The notes beneath the pieces are model-generated. The model was not told the origin of the DNA, made no database searches, and was given only the letters and a program-made list of their open reading frames with translations. A DNA stretch of 64,000 nucleotides from Cryptomeria japonica (Eukaryota > Streptophyta > Pinopsida > Cupressales > Cupressaceae). Positions 11,201 through 21,624 of the stretch are shown piece by piece (positions within the stretch are counted from its first letter, which is position 1; each line of letters opens with the position of its first letter). A program made the position numbers and the translations under genes. Where the stretch lies: positions 909,235,009 through 909,299,008 of the forward strand of contig NC_081414.1 of NCBI RefSeq assembly GCF_030272615.1, read 5' to 3'.

Positions 11201-14200
11201 TAAACAAAACAACAAACGTTGCAAAGTTTGGCTTTATGCATACCATTTGCATTTGCTGGAAACTTTCTAAAGTTGTTTCAACAAATTGATTTTGTGTACA
11301 TCCTAAAATCGCTACACTCCGAGATGAGATTTCTTCAAGACATTCTATCAAACAGTTCACACACTTTGTGTATGCTTTCACATTCCACATGCATGTCTAC
11401 CAAGCATTTCCAATTAAAAAATATGACAAGGATCCCAATTTGTTATGTTTTTGTGGATGTCCATACCCTATTTGTTCGATGCTATTTTGGTGCAATTCGT
11501 GGAGTGCTGCTAAAGTCTGCATAAATCACCCTTATGCCTGCCTAGTGCATTTTCTCTAAAACTTACTATGGCACCTTCAACAAATCCATTACGTGCATAT
11601 CCTGTGAGCATTCCATTCTGTTTGACCACAAATCTGTGACGCATTTTGTCGAACAGTTAGCGCACCTGGTTTATGCCTCACATCTTGATGTAGGAGCACA
11701 TACAGGTATAAGGGCAATTTTCTATTATCCTCCAAAAAAAAAATATTTTCTTGTTTCATGACTTAGGAGGTATAGAATAGTCAAAAGTTTGAAATGATAG
11801 AAAATAATCATCTGTTATTTCTATCAAGTTGATTTATATGGATATGTGTGGACATGAAAACTAACTTCAATGAGCAAAATTGAAAGATAAAGTGAATGGT
11901 GAAAGAAACATATCATGCACTGTTTGGAAGATATTAAATTTTTTGTCTCAAGATTTTTTTTTTATAAGAGTCAAAATGGTTGCTCCATCACTTTCTGTTT
12001 CAACAGTTCAAAGCTCTTTTGTGCTATGGATGTCCACTTGAACTCCTTTTGGCTTGCCACTATTATAGGTGCACACATAGTACTAAAATTTATGATGAAC
12101 TTCCAGTAAAAACTTGCCAAGCCATGAAAAGATATTACCTCTTCAACATTTGCCCGTTTAGGCCATCCTGCAATTGCTCTCACCTTCTTTGGATCAATCT
12201 TCAACCCATCCACACATATCACAAATCCCAAATAGACCAATTCATTCTTCATGAAACTACACTTCTTGAGGTTGAACAACAACTTTTCTTTCCTCAACTG
12301 CTATAATGCTTGTCTGATGTGTTAAACATGTTCTTCCCTTGTTTTGCTAAAAAATAGAACGTTGTTTGAATAAACAATCAGGAACTTACCTAGGAACTCC
12401 TTCAAAAGTTCATTCATTGGTTCCATGAACTTCCTAGGTGCATTAGCGAATCCAAAAGCCATGACCAATCACTCATACAATCCTTAATTCCTAATGAATG
12501 TAGTCTTCCACTTTTCTACTTCCCAAAGCCGGATCTCATGGTACCTACACTTGATATCTATCTTAGTGAAGTATCTTGCACCACTCAAATAGTCCATTAC
12601 GTCATCCATCATCAGTAAAGAAAACTACTACTTTACTACAATCTTGTTGATGATGTTTGAGTTGGTGCACATCCTCCATTCTCCACCTTTCTTTGGTGTT
12701 GAGATAATAGTTAGTGCATGTGGACTTGGGCTCTCATAGATTAATTCGTTCTCCAACAACTCACGAACTTGTCTACTCAACTACACATTCTCCACTAATG
12801 TCATCAAGTGTGCCACTTTGTTAGGAAAGTTTTTTCCTGGTTGTTGGCATTATGGATGTATTGATTATGTGTTGCATTGATGTTTTGTCATTGATGTCAA
12901 CACTAGCTAATATGGTTAGTTACCGGCACCAGCAGACAAGTTTTGGGTACCGGCAAAAGATCTAGTGTTACCGGCAGATGAGAATATCTGTTGGACACTT
13001 ACGGTATGTTTGGATCTATGGGATATGTTTGATTTCATGTGGTACGTGTGCTCCTGGAGCATGTCTTGGTCAATTGGTATGGACTTGGTAATTGGATGCT
13101 ATCATACACTCTGGTAAACCCTTACCGGCATTGGTTCAAGCCTTTACCAACAGAGCTTTCACTGAGGAATCTTGACAGGATGTATAAGTGGTGTTGGTGC
13201 AGCTTCTAGATGGATTTCAAGATGCTAAAGAAGTATTTTGATCATGTTTCAACTGCTTGAAGACATTGCTTTGGCGTGGTGGACCCAAAATAGGTTTGGT
13301 ACCTATCTAGGTTATGGACCGGTATCATGATAACGTGTTCTCTACATGTTACTGAGATGTTTTATCGATTGGTTATTGTTGTTTTGGTCTTGAGCCGACA
13401 TGGCATATCATTGTAAATGGATTTATGTATTGATCTTACTGTAATATCTTTTAGGTGGCCGACCTAACTGGTTTAGGCCTTATGGTCTGAATAAATAAGA
13501 GGTAGAAACTCTTTGTAAAGTATCATGGTTATTGGAAAGGTCATGGTCAAGGATTGTAATGTGCAAATATTCTAATATCATTCAGGCAGAGGATGTGGTC
13601 GATCATTGGTGATCAAATTGGGATTAAGGAAAAGGATTTAGTCCTCCGGTATTGAGCTTAACCGAGACTGTAATCAGGCATGATAGATGCTATCTCTAGT
13701 AGTTCACTCTATTGGATTGTTGTCCATATATCTTGAGAAGGTTGTAGCCTCTCTGTAGTCAGTGAGACTCTTTTTGTAATGAGCAGTACGCTCTAGGCAG
13801 TGTGTCTTCCTGCATGTCCAGGCCCCTCATTGTAACAGATACTTTTTGTAGAAGTATCATCTGACTGTGGGTAGGCTTCCCACCGTGGTTTATCCCTTTC
13901 TGGGTTTTCCACGTACAAATTATGGTGTTATGTGGTATGGTGTTTATTTGTTAAGTTTCGGTGTTTACCGGTACCTGTTTCTGCTTTATCGGTACTTAAT
14001 TTGGTTAAAAGTTATTGAGTGGATTAAATGTTATAATCTGTTAACAACTGATTCACCCCCCCTCCTCTCAGTTGTTCACTGGTTATCCTAACAATTGGTA
14101 TTAGAGAAATGAATCTGAAATTCAGAAGACGCCAAGGTATGTAAGATTAAATCATTCTGAAGATCAAATTATTGGAGATAGGAACAAGGGAGTTATGACA

Positions 14201-17200
14201 AGAAGAAGACTGGCAAATGATGAGGTATGTCTTATTTCTCAAGTTGAACCCGCGCAACTATCATTGAAGCTTGTAAGGATAAACATTCGTTAAAGGCTAT
14301 GGAAGATGAATTAGATCAGATAGAAAAGAATGAAACTTGGACTTTAGTTCCCCGACCTCAAAATAAGAATGTTATTGGAACTAAATGGGTTTTTAGGAAT
14401 AAACTGAATGAGGATGGTCAAGTTATAAGAAACAAGACTAGATTGGTTTGTAAAGGATATTCTCAAATGGAAGGAATTGATTATGGTGAAACATTTGCAC
14501 CTGTAGCTAGAATTGAAGCTGTTAGACTATTTCTTGCCTATGCAGCTTATAAGAACTGTAAGATTTATCAAATGGATGTTAAATGTGCATTTTTTAATGG
14601 TGAACTTGAAGAAGAAGTATACATTGAGCAACCTAATGGTTTTTCATTGATAGATGATAAAGATATAGTTTGCAAATTGAAGAAAGTTTTATATGGCTTG
14701 AAACAGGCTCCTAGAGCTTGGTGTGCAAGGTTGGATAAATATCAAGTTTGAAGCTTGGTTTTACTAAAGGAAGTGCTAATAGTAATTTATATTATAAGAT
14801 CACTGATAATGATATTCTGATTATTGAAGTATTTGTTGATGATATCATTTTTGGAGGAGAAAAATTATGCATGAAATTTGCTAACAATATGAAGAATGAA
14901 TTTGAAATGACCATGATTGGTTAGATGAGATTTTTCTTAGGTTTGCAGATTACTCAAACTGATAAAGGCATTTTTATTTGTCAAACTAAGTACCTGAAGG
15001 AATTGTTGAAGAAGTTTGGTATGGATAATTCCCAACTAGTAAGTACTCCTATGGTGACAAGTGAGAAATTATCTATGAAGGATACTTCTACACCGGTAAA
15101 TCCGACAAGGTATAAATCTATGATTGGTGGTCTGTTATATTCGACACAAACTAGACTGGATATTATGAATGCAGTAAGTATTATTTCAAGATATCAAAGT
15201 AATCCTAAAGAAAATCATGAATGTGCAGTAAATAGGATATTCTGGTATTTGCAAGTAACAACGGAGTATGGTTTATGGTATTCTAAAAATGATGATTTCA
15301 CTTTATGTGCATATACTGATTCAGATTGGGCAGGAGATATTGATGACAAGAAGAGAATTTCTGGTGGAGCTTTCTTTCTTGGAAAGAAACTGGTTTCATG
15401 GATCAGCAAAAAAATGTCATGCATTTCTTTGTTTATTGCAGAAGCTAAGTATGTTGCAGCAACAACTAATTGCACTCAAGTCTTGTGGATGAAGCAAATG
15501 TTGAAGGATATCAGGGTAAATTGTAGTGAACTAATAGTTATCTACTGTGATAACTCTGCAGCTATTGACATGTCTAAGAATCTGGCATTTCACTCTAAGA
15601 ATAAGCATATATCAATAAAGTATAACTTTTTGAAGGACAAGGTAGAAGCAAAGGAAGCCAAATTGGTTTATGTGAACACTAAAAAACATATTGTAGACAT
15701 ATTCACTAAACCACTGTCTAAGGAATCATTTGAGTATTTAAGAGATAGGTTAAGGGTTTTTGCCCCTCTGGTAGAGACTTGATTACTGCAGTGTGTCATC
15801 AGTCTGGCATGTATTATCAGAGACATTATTCATTCCCGTATTGATGAGTGGTGCTACTACTCAGGAGGGGTAGTTTGAGATACAAAGGTTTATATTCTTG
15901 CTTTGATGTTTATGTTAGATTTCTAGCATTGATGTTAAAGGGGGAGAGATAGTGATGTGAAAAATAGAAAAATTTGGGAGAGATGTATTCAGAACCTTAC
16001 ATAGATATCATTCACTGGGGGAGAGTTATTCAGAAGATTGATGGTTGTCTTCCACAAAGGGAGACTTGTTTGGCATTTCTCATTACTTAAATGTTTTCCA
16101 CATCTAGTGTTGCCATCAATGCCAAAGGGGGAGATTTTTGGCATTATAGATGAATTGATTATGTGTTGCATTGCTGTTTTATCATTGATGTCAACACTAG
16201 CTGATATGGTTGGTTACTGGCACTGGGAGACAAGTTTTGGCTACCGGCAGAAGATCTCGTGTTACCAACAAATGAGACTATCTGTTGGACACTTCCAATA
16301 TGTTTGGATCTATGGGATATGTTTGATTTCATGTGGTACATGCTCCTGGAGCATGTCTTGGTTAGTTGGTACGGACTTGGTAATCAAATGCTATCATACA
16401 CTCTAATAAACCCTTACCAGCATTGGTTCAAGGCTTTGCCAGCAAAGCTTTCACTAAGGAATCTTGACAAGATGCATAAGTGGTGTTGGTGCAACTTCTA
16501 GATGGATTTCAGGGTGCTAAAGAAGTTCTTTGATCATGCTTCAACCGCTTGAAGACATTGCCTTGGCATGGTGGACCCAGAATAGGTCTGGTACCTATCT
16601 AGGTTATGGACCGGTATCATGATAACATGTTCTCTACACATTACAGGGATGTTTTATGGATTGGTTATTGTTGTTTTGGTCTTGAGCCGACATGGCGTAG
16701 AATTGTAAATGGATTTATGTATTGATCTTATTGTAATATCTTTTAGGTGGCTGACCTAATTGGTTTAGGCCTTAGGGTTTATATAAATAAGAGGTAGAAA
16801 CTCTTTGTAAAGTATCCTGGTTATTGGAAAGGTCATGGTCAAGGATTGTAACGTGCGAATATTGTAAAATCATTCAGGCAGAGGATTTGATCGATCATTG
16901 GTGATCGAATTGAGATTAAGGAAGAGCATTTAGTCCTCTGGTATTGAGCTTAACCAGAACTGTAATGAGGCATGATAGATGCTATCTCTAGCAATTCACT
17001 CTATTGGATTGTTGTCCATTTATCTTGAGAAGGTTGTAGCCTCTCTGTAGTCAGTGAGACTCTTTTTGTAATTAGAAGTACGCTCTAGGCAGTGTGTCTT
17101 CCTACATGTACATGCCCCTCGTTGTAATACATTCTTTCTATAGAAGTATCATCTGACTGTCGGTAGGCTTCCCACCGTGGTTTTTCCCTTTCTGGGTTTT

Positions 17201-20200
17201 CCATGTACACATCATGGTGTTATGTGGCATGGTGTTTATTTGTTTAAAAGTTGCAATGTTTATCGGTATCTTTTTCTGCTTTACCAATACTTAATTTGGT
17301 TAAAGGTTATTGACTAGATTAAATGTTATAATCTATTAACAATTGATTCACACCCCCCCCCCCTCTGAGTTATTCACTAGTTACTCTAACACTAGTATAA
17401 GGTCTATATGATGGCTAATACTTTGAAATGATGACAGTCCCTTCAGAACATCATCTGACACAATTTCTTGGAATTCCTCAAGCAAATGTGCTACTTCATC
17501 TTGTGATACCTCCTCCTTTTTTTATGGCATCTGTCGTATCCCCATTGCTATGTTTCCTTAGAATGAGTGTAAAAAAAGTGTTCTCATGCTTCAATCCATC
17601 CAAGAACCTCCTTCCATTTACTAAGGAAACCCTTGCATTGCCACATACCACCTCTATCCATTCTTCTTTCAAAGGAATCAAGTTATGCTTCTTTTCCTCC
17701 TTGGTTATGGTGTAGATGTTCTTCCTTAAATCATGTATGGCCTTTCTAACATATTGCCAAGGCCTCCCAAAGAACAAGTGGAAAGCACCCATTGGCATGA
17801 TATCACACAACACTTCATCCCTATATGAACTAATATGGAAACTGACATTGCTCACTCATCAAAATTTTGTGATCAACTTGTTCCAAATCAATCTGATATG
17901 GGTCTAGCTGCTTGATTCTCTTTAGGTTCAACTTTTGCACCAACTCCTTGGAGACCAAATTGTATGTGCTACTGCTATTGATGATAACCTTACAACACTT
18001 ACCTCCTGACTTGCACTTAGCCTAGAACAGGCCCCTTCTTCGCATCAGCTCATCTCTAGTTTCTTTATACAATAAAGCTCTCCTCATGACCAATAATTCA
18101 CCCTTTTTCAGGTATCTTATGGACCTAGATGATATATTCCCTTCTTTTTATAATAGGTGTTCCTATCTCCAAAGTCTCTTAGTTTCCTAGCACTTCCCTA
18201 GCACCATTCAGAGGTGCAATGCCCAACCTCTTGGCACTTGAAACATGTTCCTTAGAACGTTCCATAGTCAAATCTTTTTTCAATCCTCCCATATTCGCCA
18301 TCTGGATGATGGTCTTCCTTTTCTCTTTAGTCATGATGTGAATCCTCCAAGGGCCTCTTTTCTTCCATCTAAAATGGGCTTCTTCCTCTAACTCTCTCTA
18401 CATAAGGCGTCCTTTCAATTTGTTGTGTCCATCTCTCCAAATCCCTTTGATTATTTCTCCCTGGAATTTTCTTTTACCTTCTAGCTAACTTTTCTTCCAA
18501 CCTCAATGAAATTTGATAGGCTTCATCCATGGTATCCATCTAGAGTAGGCTTAATTCCCCTTGAATGCTAATTCTGAGGCCATTAATGTATGTCACCACC
18601 ATCTCTCTTTTGACTTCATTGTGTCAACTCCTAATGATCACTTTGTGGAATTATTTGGTGTACTCCTTCACTGTCGTCTATCTCTACCACAAATTTTGAA
18701 GCTTCTTCAGTGGTTCCAATTCATAGTCTTCAGGTATAAATTGGCCCTTCGATTTAATTACCATCCTTTCCCATTTCATGATCCATTTCTTCCCTCTTTG
18801 ATTTCGGTCCAACTACACCTCTTTCCATCAAATGGCAACATGCCTGTTTAATTTTGTTTCGGTGAACTTCACTCCCCTATCTCCTCAAATTTAAAGTATT
18901 CCTCCATCTCATGTATCCAATCAATCAATTCTTTTGGATTTATGCTTTCAACATAACTAGGGATCTTGATCCTTAATTTCTTTCTAATTTTTGTAGTTGC
19001 CCTCATCATCATGATCTAATCTAACTCCTCCTCCTCCTGACGCCTCATCTTGCTCTTGCATCCTTGGATCTTCATCATCGCCCTTCTTCTTCTTTCCTTA
19101 GGTTAAAACCCTTCCTTTGATCTTCCTCAATAGCATCCAACTGATTCTTCATGGTTCTCATCATGTCCATCATCTCGTACACTCTTTTGCTGACATTGGT
19201 AATTAAACGACATCTTCTTGGTGGCATTTTCCTTCTGGGTTACTTTGGCAATTAGTTGACAACACCTACAACTTTCCTCTAGATGATGATCTATCCACAC
19301 CATGGCTCCTCTAAAATTCTCACTTCTCGAATGTTTATTTCATAATACTTAATGCAGTCAAGGTTAGAGGGTTTAGAATGGATTGTCCAAACTTGCATCC
19401 CAACATACACTAAAACACAACACAAGGTTGAATGCAAAATGAAATAAAAACTTTACTAATGATAATTGAATAACTACATGTCCACAAGCCTTTGCATGAT
19501 CAATTGATACATTCGGCTCATTGGCTCCCCATGCAAGCGCACAGGCTGCCATGGGCTTATTACAATGACAAGAATAAAATAGAAGTCTTTTTGATCCACC
19601 CTCCTCCTAGCTCTACCATTTATGATCCCCTCCTATGTCTCCTAGTGTATTTAAATACCGATCCCCCTCATTGGAAATGATCAAACTTGGCCTCCCAGGT
19701 TCCATAATTGGTGTAATGTTTGTATGAGCCCTGACTACTTGAGAGAGATCTAAAGGTTGTTGCGAATAGGTGCAGACCTATCTAGATGTCACTTGGCCCC
19801 ACATCAATCTCAAGACATGCTTCATTAGCTCCATAAGGCTCTAAAAAGGTCTACATACTTCTTGAATTACATTCGATCTGGGTTCTTCCAGGATGCCCAT
19901 TCATCACAACCCCATAACAAAGTTTCTTTAGGTTGGCTAAATAGTTGCAAATCTCTCCTTGCATTGGTCATTTATCCTCCAAAGGTTGTTCATCAGTCTC
20001 CCAAAGATATGTAAGATGAACATATTAATGGTGATGCTTTTACAATTTGGAATTACATACTTGATGATCAAAGTAATCATGATGTGTGAAAATAAAACGA
20101 TCGTCCCACCTCCTAGTAGCTTAATAGTTTTAGCTACTTAGAAAATTACGATTATGTTTTCTCTTTTATTATGTTCCTTAAATTATGTATAGACTATAAG

Positions 20201-21227
20201 ATATGAAATCTTCCACTCATCTTTTTATTATATGTTTTGGTTATTTTAACTCTAAACAAATAACACAAAAACATTATTTCATTGATTTCCCTATACCTTA
20301 ATCCTCAAGTAAAAACGTATGGTTTTCCCTTCATGTCATTTGCATAGAAGCAAATAAATGGTCGAAAATGCAGAGACCGTGACTTTGATATCTAAGGCCG
20401 TACGCAATGGAAAACTATGCTTAACCTGTGCACAGAGATTACCAAGTCATCCGGCATACCTAAAATGTAGCGCATGAATAAACTATCCCCAGGCCCTGTA
20501 TAGAGCTTGCTAATTGATCTAAGACAGCTTGTGATCTTTGTTCTCTAAAAGCCCAAATCTATAAGTCTACATATTGGATGACAGAGTTTATCTCTCTTGA
20601 GATAGCACCAGATTCTATTCATAAAGATGCAATTTGACAAAAGGGTATAAGCAACTCACAATTACTTGGCGCACATCCACCCCAGTTTTGTCCATCACTT
20701 CCCAGTCCATGCCTTGCCCCAACACTGCTGCATTGTTTATCTGTTAAAAACCAGAAAAGCACATCCTATAAAATCAAACAAATACCCTTCAACGGAGCAA
20801 GACAAAGATAAAACACAAACTCAAAGACTTACCAAAATGTCTAATCCTCCAAACATGGTTTTCAACCATTGGGCCAGATCTGAAACGCTTTGGGAGCTCT
20901 GCACATCTAATATGTGAAAATGAACGTTATCAAGTCCTGCTTCACCCAGATCTTTCATGGCAGCCAAACCATTATTCTCGTTGCGACACGTAAGCACAAC
21001 AGTCACGCCCTTGCACGCCAGCTGGCGAACGATCTCTAAGCCTATTCCCCTATTGGCTCCTGTAACCACCGCTACTGTTTCCTCACTCCACCATTTCTGA
21101 TCCTGTGAAAAACCAACATAATGTTTTTGTTAAAACTTTCACTTATGCAATTTCAATCGACTGAAATTAAAGCACTTCCAAATCTGTATGGAAAATAAGC
21201 ATTGCTTCGATTCGAGAATTTTACCAT
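7629..21227 (-). CDS. Short-chain dehydrogenase/reductase, neomenthol dehydrogenase/salutaridine reductase-like (five exons)
   Basis: Predicted NAD(P)H-dependent carbonyl reductase of the plant monomeric SDR type, probably cytosolic; the substrate cannot be told from sequence. Exons: 21227-21225, 21102-20833, 20740-20660, 8279-8106 and 8012-7629. All introns are GT-AG, and the frame stays open for 303 residues. Visible signature: TGANRGIG (15-22) for cofactor binding, NNAA (93-96), NVSS (167-170), and YKMSK with catalytic Tyr227 and Lys231. The ~57-residue gap between the catalytic Ser and Tyr matches the flap insertion of the neomenthol dehydrogenase/salutaridine reductase group. Exon 1 contributes only the ATG codon. 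Exon 2 has no in-frame ATG upstream of the Rossmann motif, which is why this start was chosen. Intron 3 is 12,380 bp and filled with transposon debris. No disabling change was seen. Confidence 0.88.
8600..9550 (+). pseudogene. Decayed LINE ORF1 fragment (DUF4283-like plus zinc knuckle)
   Basis: Within SDR intron 3, antisense to the gene. The frame at 9065-9292 contains [16 protein letters not shown], the hallmark of plant L1-type ORF1 (DUF4283) proteins, which bind the element RNA. Just downstream (about 9415-9460) a frame gives [12 protein letters not shown], a zinc-knuckle remnant whose first cysteine is lost. A separate frame at 8613-8870 may be upstream ORF1 sequence. Frameshifts and stops separate the parts, and no endonuclease or RT follows, so this is a truncated relic. 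A better-preserved relative of this domain occurs at 29534-30088. Confidence 0.62.
9551..10025. other. Intron sequence with no recognisable feature
   Basis: AT-rich part of SDR intron 3, following the LINE fragment. It may be further LINE decay, but no motif is left. Confidence 0.35.
10026..10169. repeat. Two-copy tandem repeat, 72-bp unit
   Basis: Units at 10026-10097 and 10098-10169 both begin GGCCTATA and end TATAAT. They share most positions, including AACGATT and GAAACCACC. Confidence 0.7.
10170..10939. other. Intron sequence, possible further PPR-like decay
   Basis: No reading frame is convincing. It lies directly downstream (in the minus sense) of the PPR pseudogene and may be its eroded continuation. 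Confidence 0.3.
10940..11700 (-). pseudogene. Pentatricopeptide-repeat (PPR) protein pseudogene
   Basis: Read on the minus strand, fragments match the plant PPR PLS pattern. At 11390-11139 the frame shows YTKCVNCL, then [19 protein letters not shown], then [13 protein letters not shown]; compare the usual AQNG..EAL.LF.QMQ..G.KPN..TF..VL. At 11134-10946 a second frame continues with [17 protein letters not shown], like LEQGKQIH..IIK.GF. The pieces lie in different frames and have stops between them, so no intact protein is made. Intact family members are organelle RNA-binding editing or processing factors. The piece sits inside SDR intron 3 and is most simply a retroposed or captured fragment. 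Confidence 0.65.
11971..12841 (-). pseudogene. Ty3/gypsy relic 1 reverse transcriptase
   Basis: The open piece at 12297-11971 shows [18 protein letters not shown] and then [12 protein letters not shown], the C-terminal RT/thumb region of Ty3/gypsy, followed by the [12 protein letters not shown] block that leads toward RNase H. Upstream, 12830-12300 holds RT fragments ([32 protein letters not shown]) in shifted frames with stops. The catalytic Y-D-D box is degraded to YSNN. Not functional. Confidence 0.8.
12842..14093 (+). repeat. 5' LTR of copia element 1
   Basis: 1,252 bp, closely similar to 16136-17391 along its length, with scattered substitutions. It ends in a C-rich CACCCCCCCTCCTC tract before TAACA. 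Confidence 0.9.
14224..15782 (+). pseudogene. Copia element 1 reverse transcriptase and RNase H
   Basis: The frame at 14299-14751 shows [25 protein letters not shown] and [19 protein letters not shown], the N-terminal copia RT. A one-base shift near 14740 breaks it; the continuation reads [14 protein letters not shown] with an intact FVDD catalytic box. An in-frame TAG precedes [11 protein letters not shown] (14925). RNase H follows to 15782 with [26 protein letters not shown] and KHISIKYNF. In the living element this polyprotein makes cDNA from element RNA in virus-like particles. Shift plus stop make it non-functional, although the 285-codon C-terminal part remains open. Confidence 0.88.
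16136..17391 (+). repeat. 3' LTR of copia element 1
   Basis: 1,256 bp. The second base of the LTR has changed (TG to TT), which would impair re-integration. The C-rich tract near its end has expanded to a run of about 12 C. Confidence 0.9.
17400..17960 (-). pseudogene. Ty3/gypsy relic 1 protease and linker region
   Basis: The frame at 17855-17496 contains [15 protein letters not shown] and [16 protein letters not shown], the C-terminal part of the gypsy retropepsin domain (normally C.DV.PM....LLGRPWQ.DR...HDG). The conserved catalytic D-S/T-G lies upstream in a broken stretch around 17960. Downstream, 17500-17400 gives the acidic linker with EFQEIVSDD that normally precedes RT. Stops and shifts show that it is dead. 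Confidence 0.75.
17961..19300 (-). pseudogene. Ty3/gypsy relic 1 gag with zinc knuckle
   Basis: Translated on the minus strand, fragments give [20 protein letters not shown] and EYFKFEEI, the start of the retrotransposon gag domain. Later CFKCQEVGH followed by a cysteine gives the CCHC nucleic-acid-binding knuckle (near 18230-18260). Many stops interrupt the frame. The first identifiable coding residues lie near 19280. Confidence 0.7.
19301..20659. other. Rest of SDR intron 3, no feature recognised
   Basis: This stretch may include the eroded 5' LTR or leader of gypsy relic 1, but I could not find a second copy or LTR ends. Short frames at 19492-19680 and 19959-20141 have no recognisable content. 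Confidence 0.35.
20660..21227 (-). CDS. SDR gene exons 1-3 (N-terminal cofactor-binding half)
   Basis: Exon 1 ends ATG|GTAAAATTC at 21225. Intron 1 (21224-21103) ends TTTCACAG. Exon 2 (270 bp) encodes residues 2-91 with TGANRGIG and ends before GTAAGTC at 20832. Intron 2 (20832-20741) ends TTAACAG. Exon 3 (81 bp) encodes residues 92-118, including NNAAV, and ends before GTGAGTTG at 20659. All three junctions are in phase 0. Confidence 0.88.
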
Positions 21228-21410
21228 CTTGAGGATACTGTTCGTAGCTTAAGCTGAGCTCCACAAATAGATCCCGGGATCTGTTTGGATAGAGTTCGTG
21301 TAAAAGTCAAACCTAAGGGATAGCACAGACTCACGTCAACCATTCTTTTCACCTCAGCTTTATTTAAATATCTGTTGAGTTGTTTAGGAATTTGTTTTTA
21401 TCAATTTAGG
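21228..21410 (-). promoter_or_regulatory. Putative SDR core promoter and 5' UTR
   Basis: On the minus strand a TATTTAAATA element (21361-21370) lies about 135 bp upstream of the ATG, at a sensible distance for a TATA box with a start site near 21335. The 5' UTR is then about 105 bp and ends CCTCAAG before the ATG. Inferred from position and composition only. Confidence 0.45.
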
Positions 21411-21442
21411 TTAATTTAATTTAAGAGAAAGGATCACGGTAT

Positions 21443-21511
21443 TGTTGAGTTGTTTAAGAATTTGTTTTTATCTATTTAGGAGAAAAAAACAAATTCTTAA
21501 ACAACTCAACA
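21443..21511. repeat. Perfect 27-bp inverted repeat (hairpin) upstream of SDR
   Basis: TGTTGAGTTGTTTAAGAATT followed by TGTTTTT (21443-21469) is exactly complementary to 21485-21511, leaving a 15-bp loop. A direct near-copy of the left arm and loop start (one or two changes) lies at 21373-21410, next to the putative TATA box. Confidence 0.85.
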
Positions 21512-21624
21512 GAAATGAAATACTTCCATCTTTGTTGAGTTGTCTAAGAGAAATGAAATACTTCCATCTTTATTGAGTTGTCTAAGAGAAATGAAATACT
21601 TCCATCTTTATTGAGTTGATGTTC
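21511..21624. repeat. Three-copy tandem repeat, 38-bp unit
   Basis: Units begin AGAAATGAAATACTTCCATC at 21511, 21549 and 21587. They carry TTGAGTTGTCTAAG, which resembles the hairpin arm, so the array probably grew out of the hairpin sequence. Confidence 0.85.

Larger units (their letters stand above)
12842..17391 (+). mobile_element. Ty1/copia element 1, complete ends, internally deleted
   Basis: The element is 4,550 bp with long direct repeats of 1,252 and 1,256 bp starting TGTTGGCATTAT (TTTTGGCATTAT in the 3' copy) and ending TAACA. The primer-binding site TGGTATTAGAG (14096-14106) and purine tract AAAGGGGGAGA (16124-16134) are in place. Flanks CTGGT (12837-12841) and CTAGT (17392-17396) are a 5-bp target duplication with one change. 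The interior is only about 2 kb and codes for RT and RNase H, so gag, protease and integrase are deleted. It inserted into gypsy relic 1. Confidence 0.92.
11960..19300 (-). mobile_element. Ty3/gypsy relic 1, split by copia element 1
   Basis: Gag, protease and RT pieces occur in the right order on the minus strand at 19280-17400 and 12830-11971. Removing the copia insertion (12842-17391) rejoins the linker between protease and RT: a frame ending ISHHID on one side continues as FPNKVAHLM and then RQVRELLEN on the other. Neither LTR could be identified, and the RT is truncated near 11960. It lies in SDR intron 3 in the same orientation as the gene. Confidence 0.82.

Noticed and set aside
20666-20917. 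Plus-strand 83-codon frame
   Set aside because: Antisense to SDR exons 2-3 and their intron; no motif.
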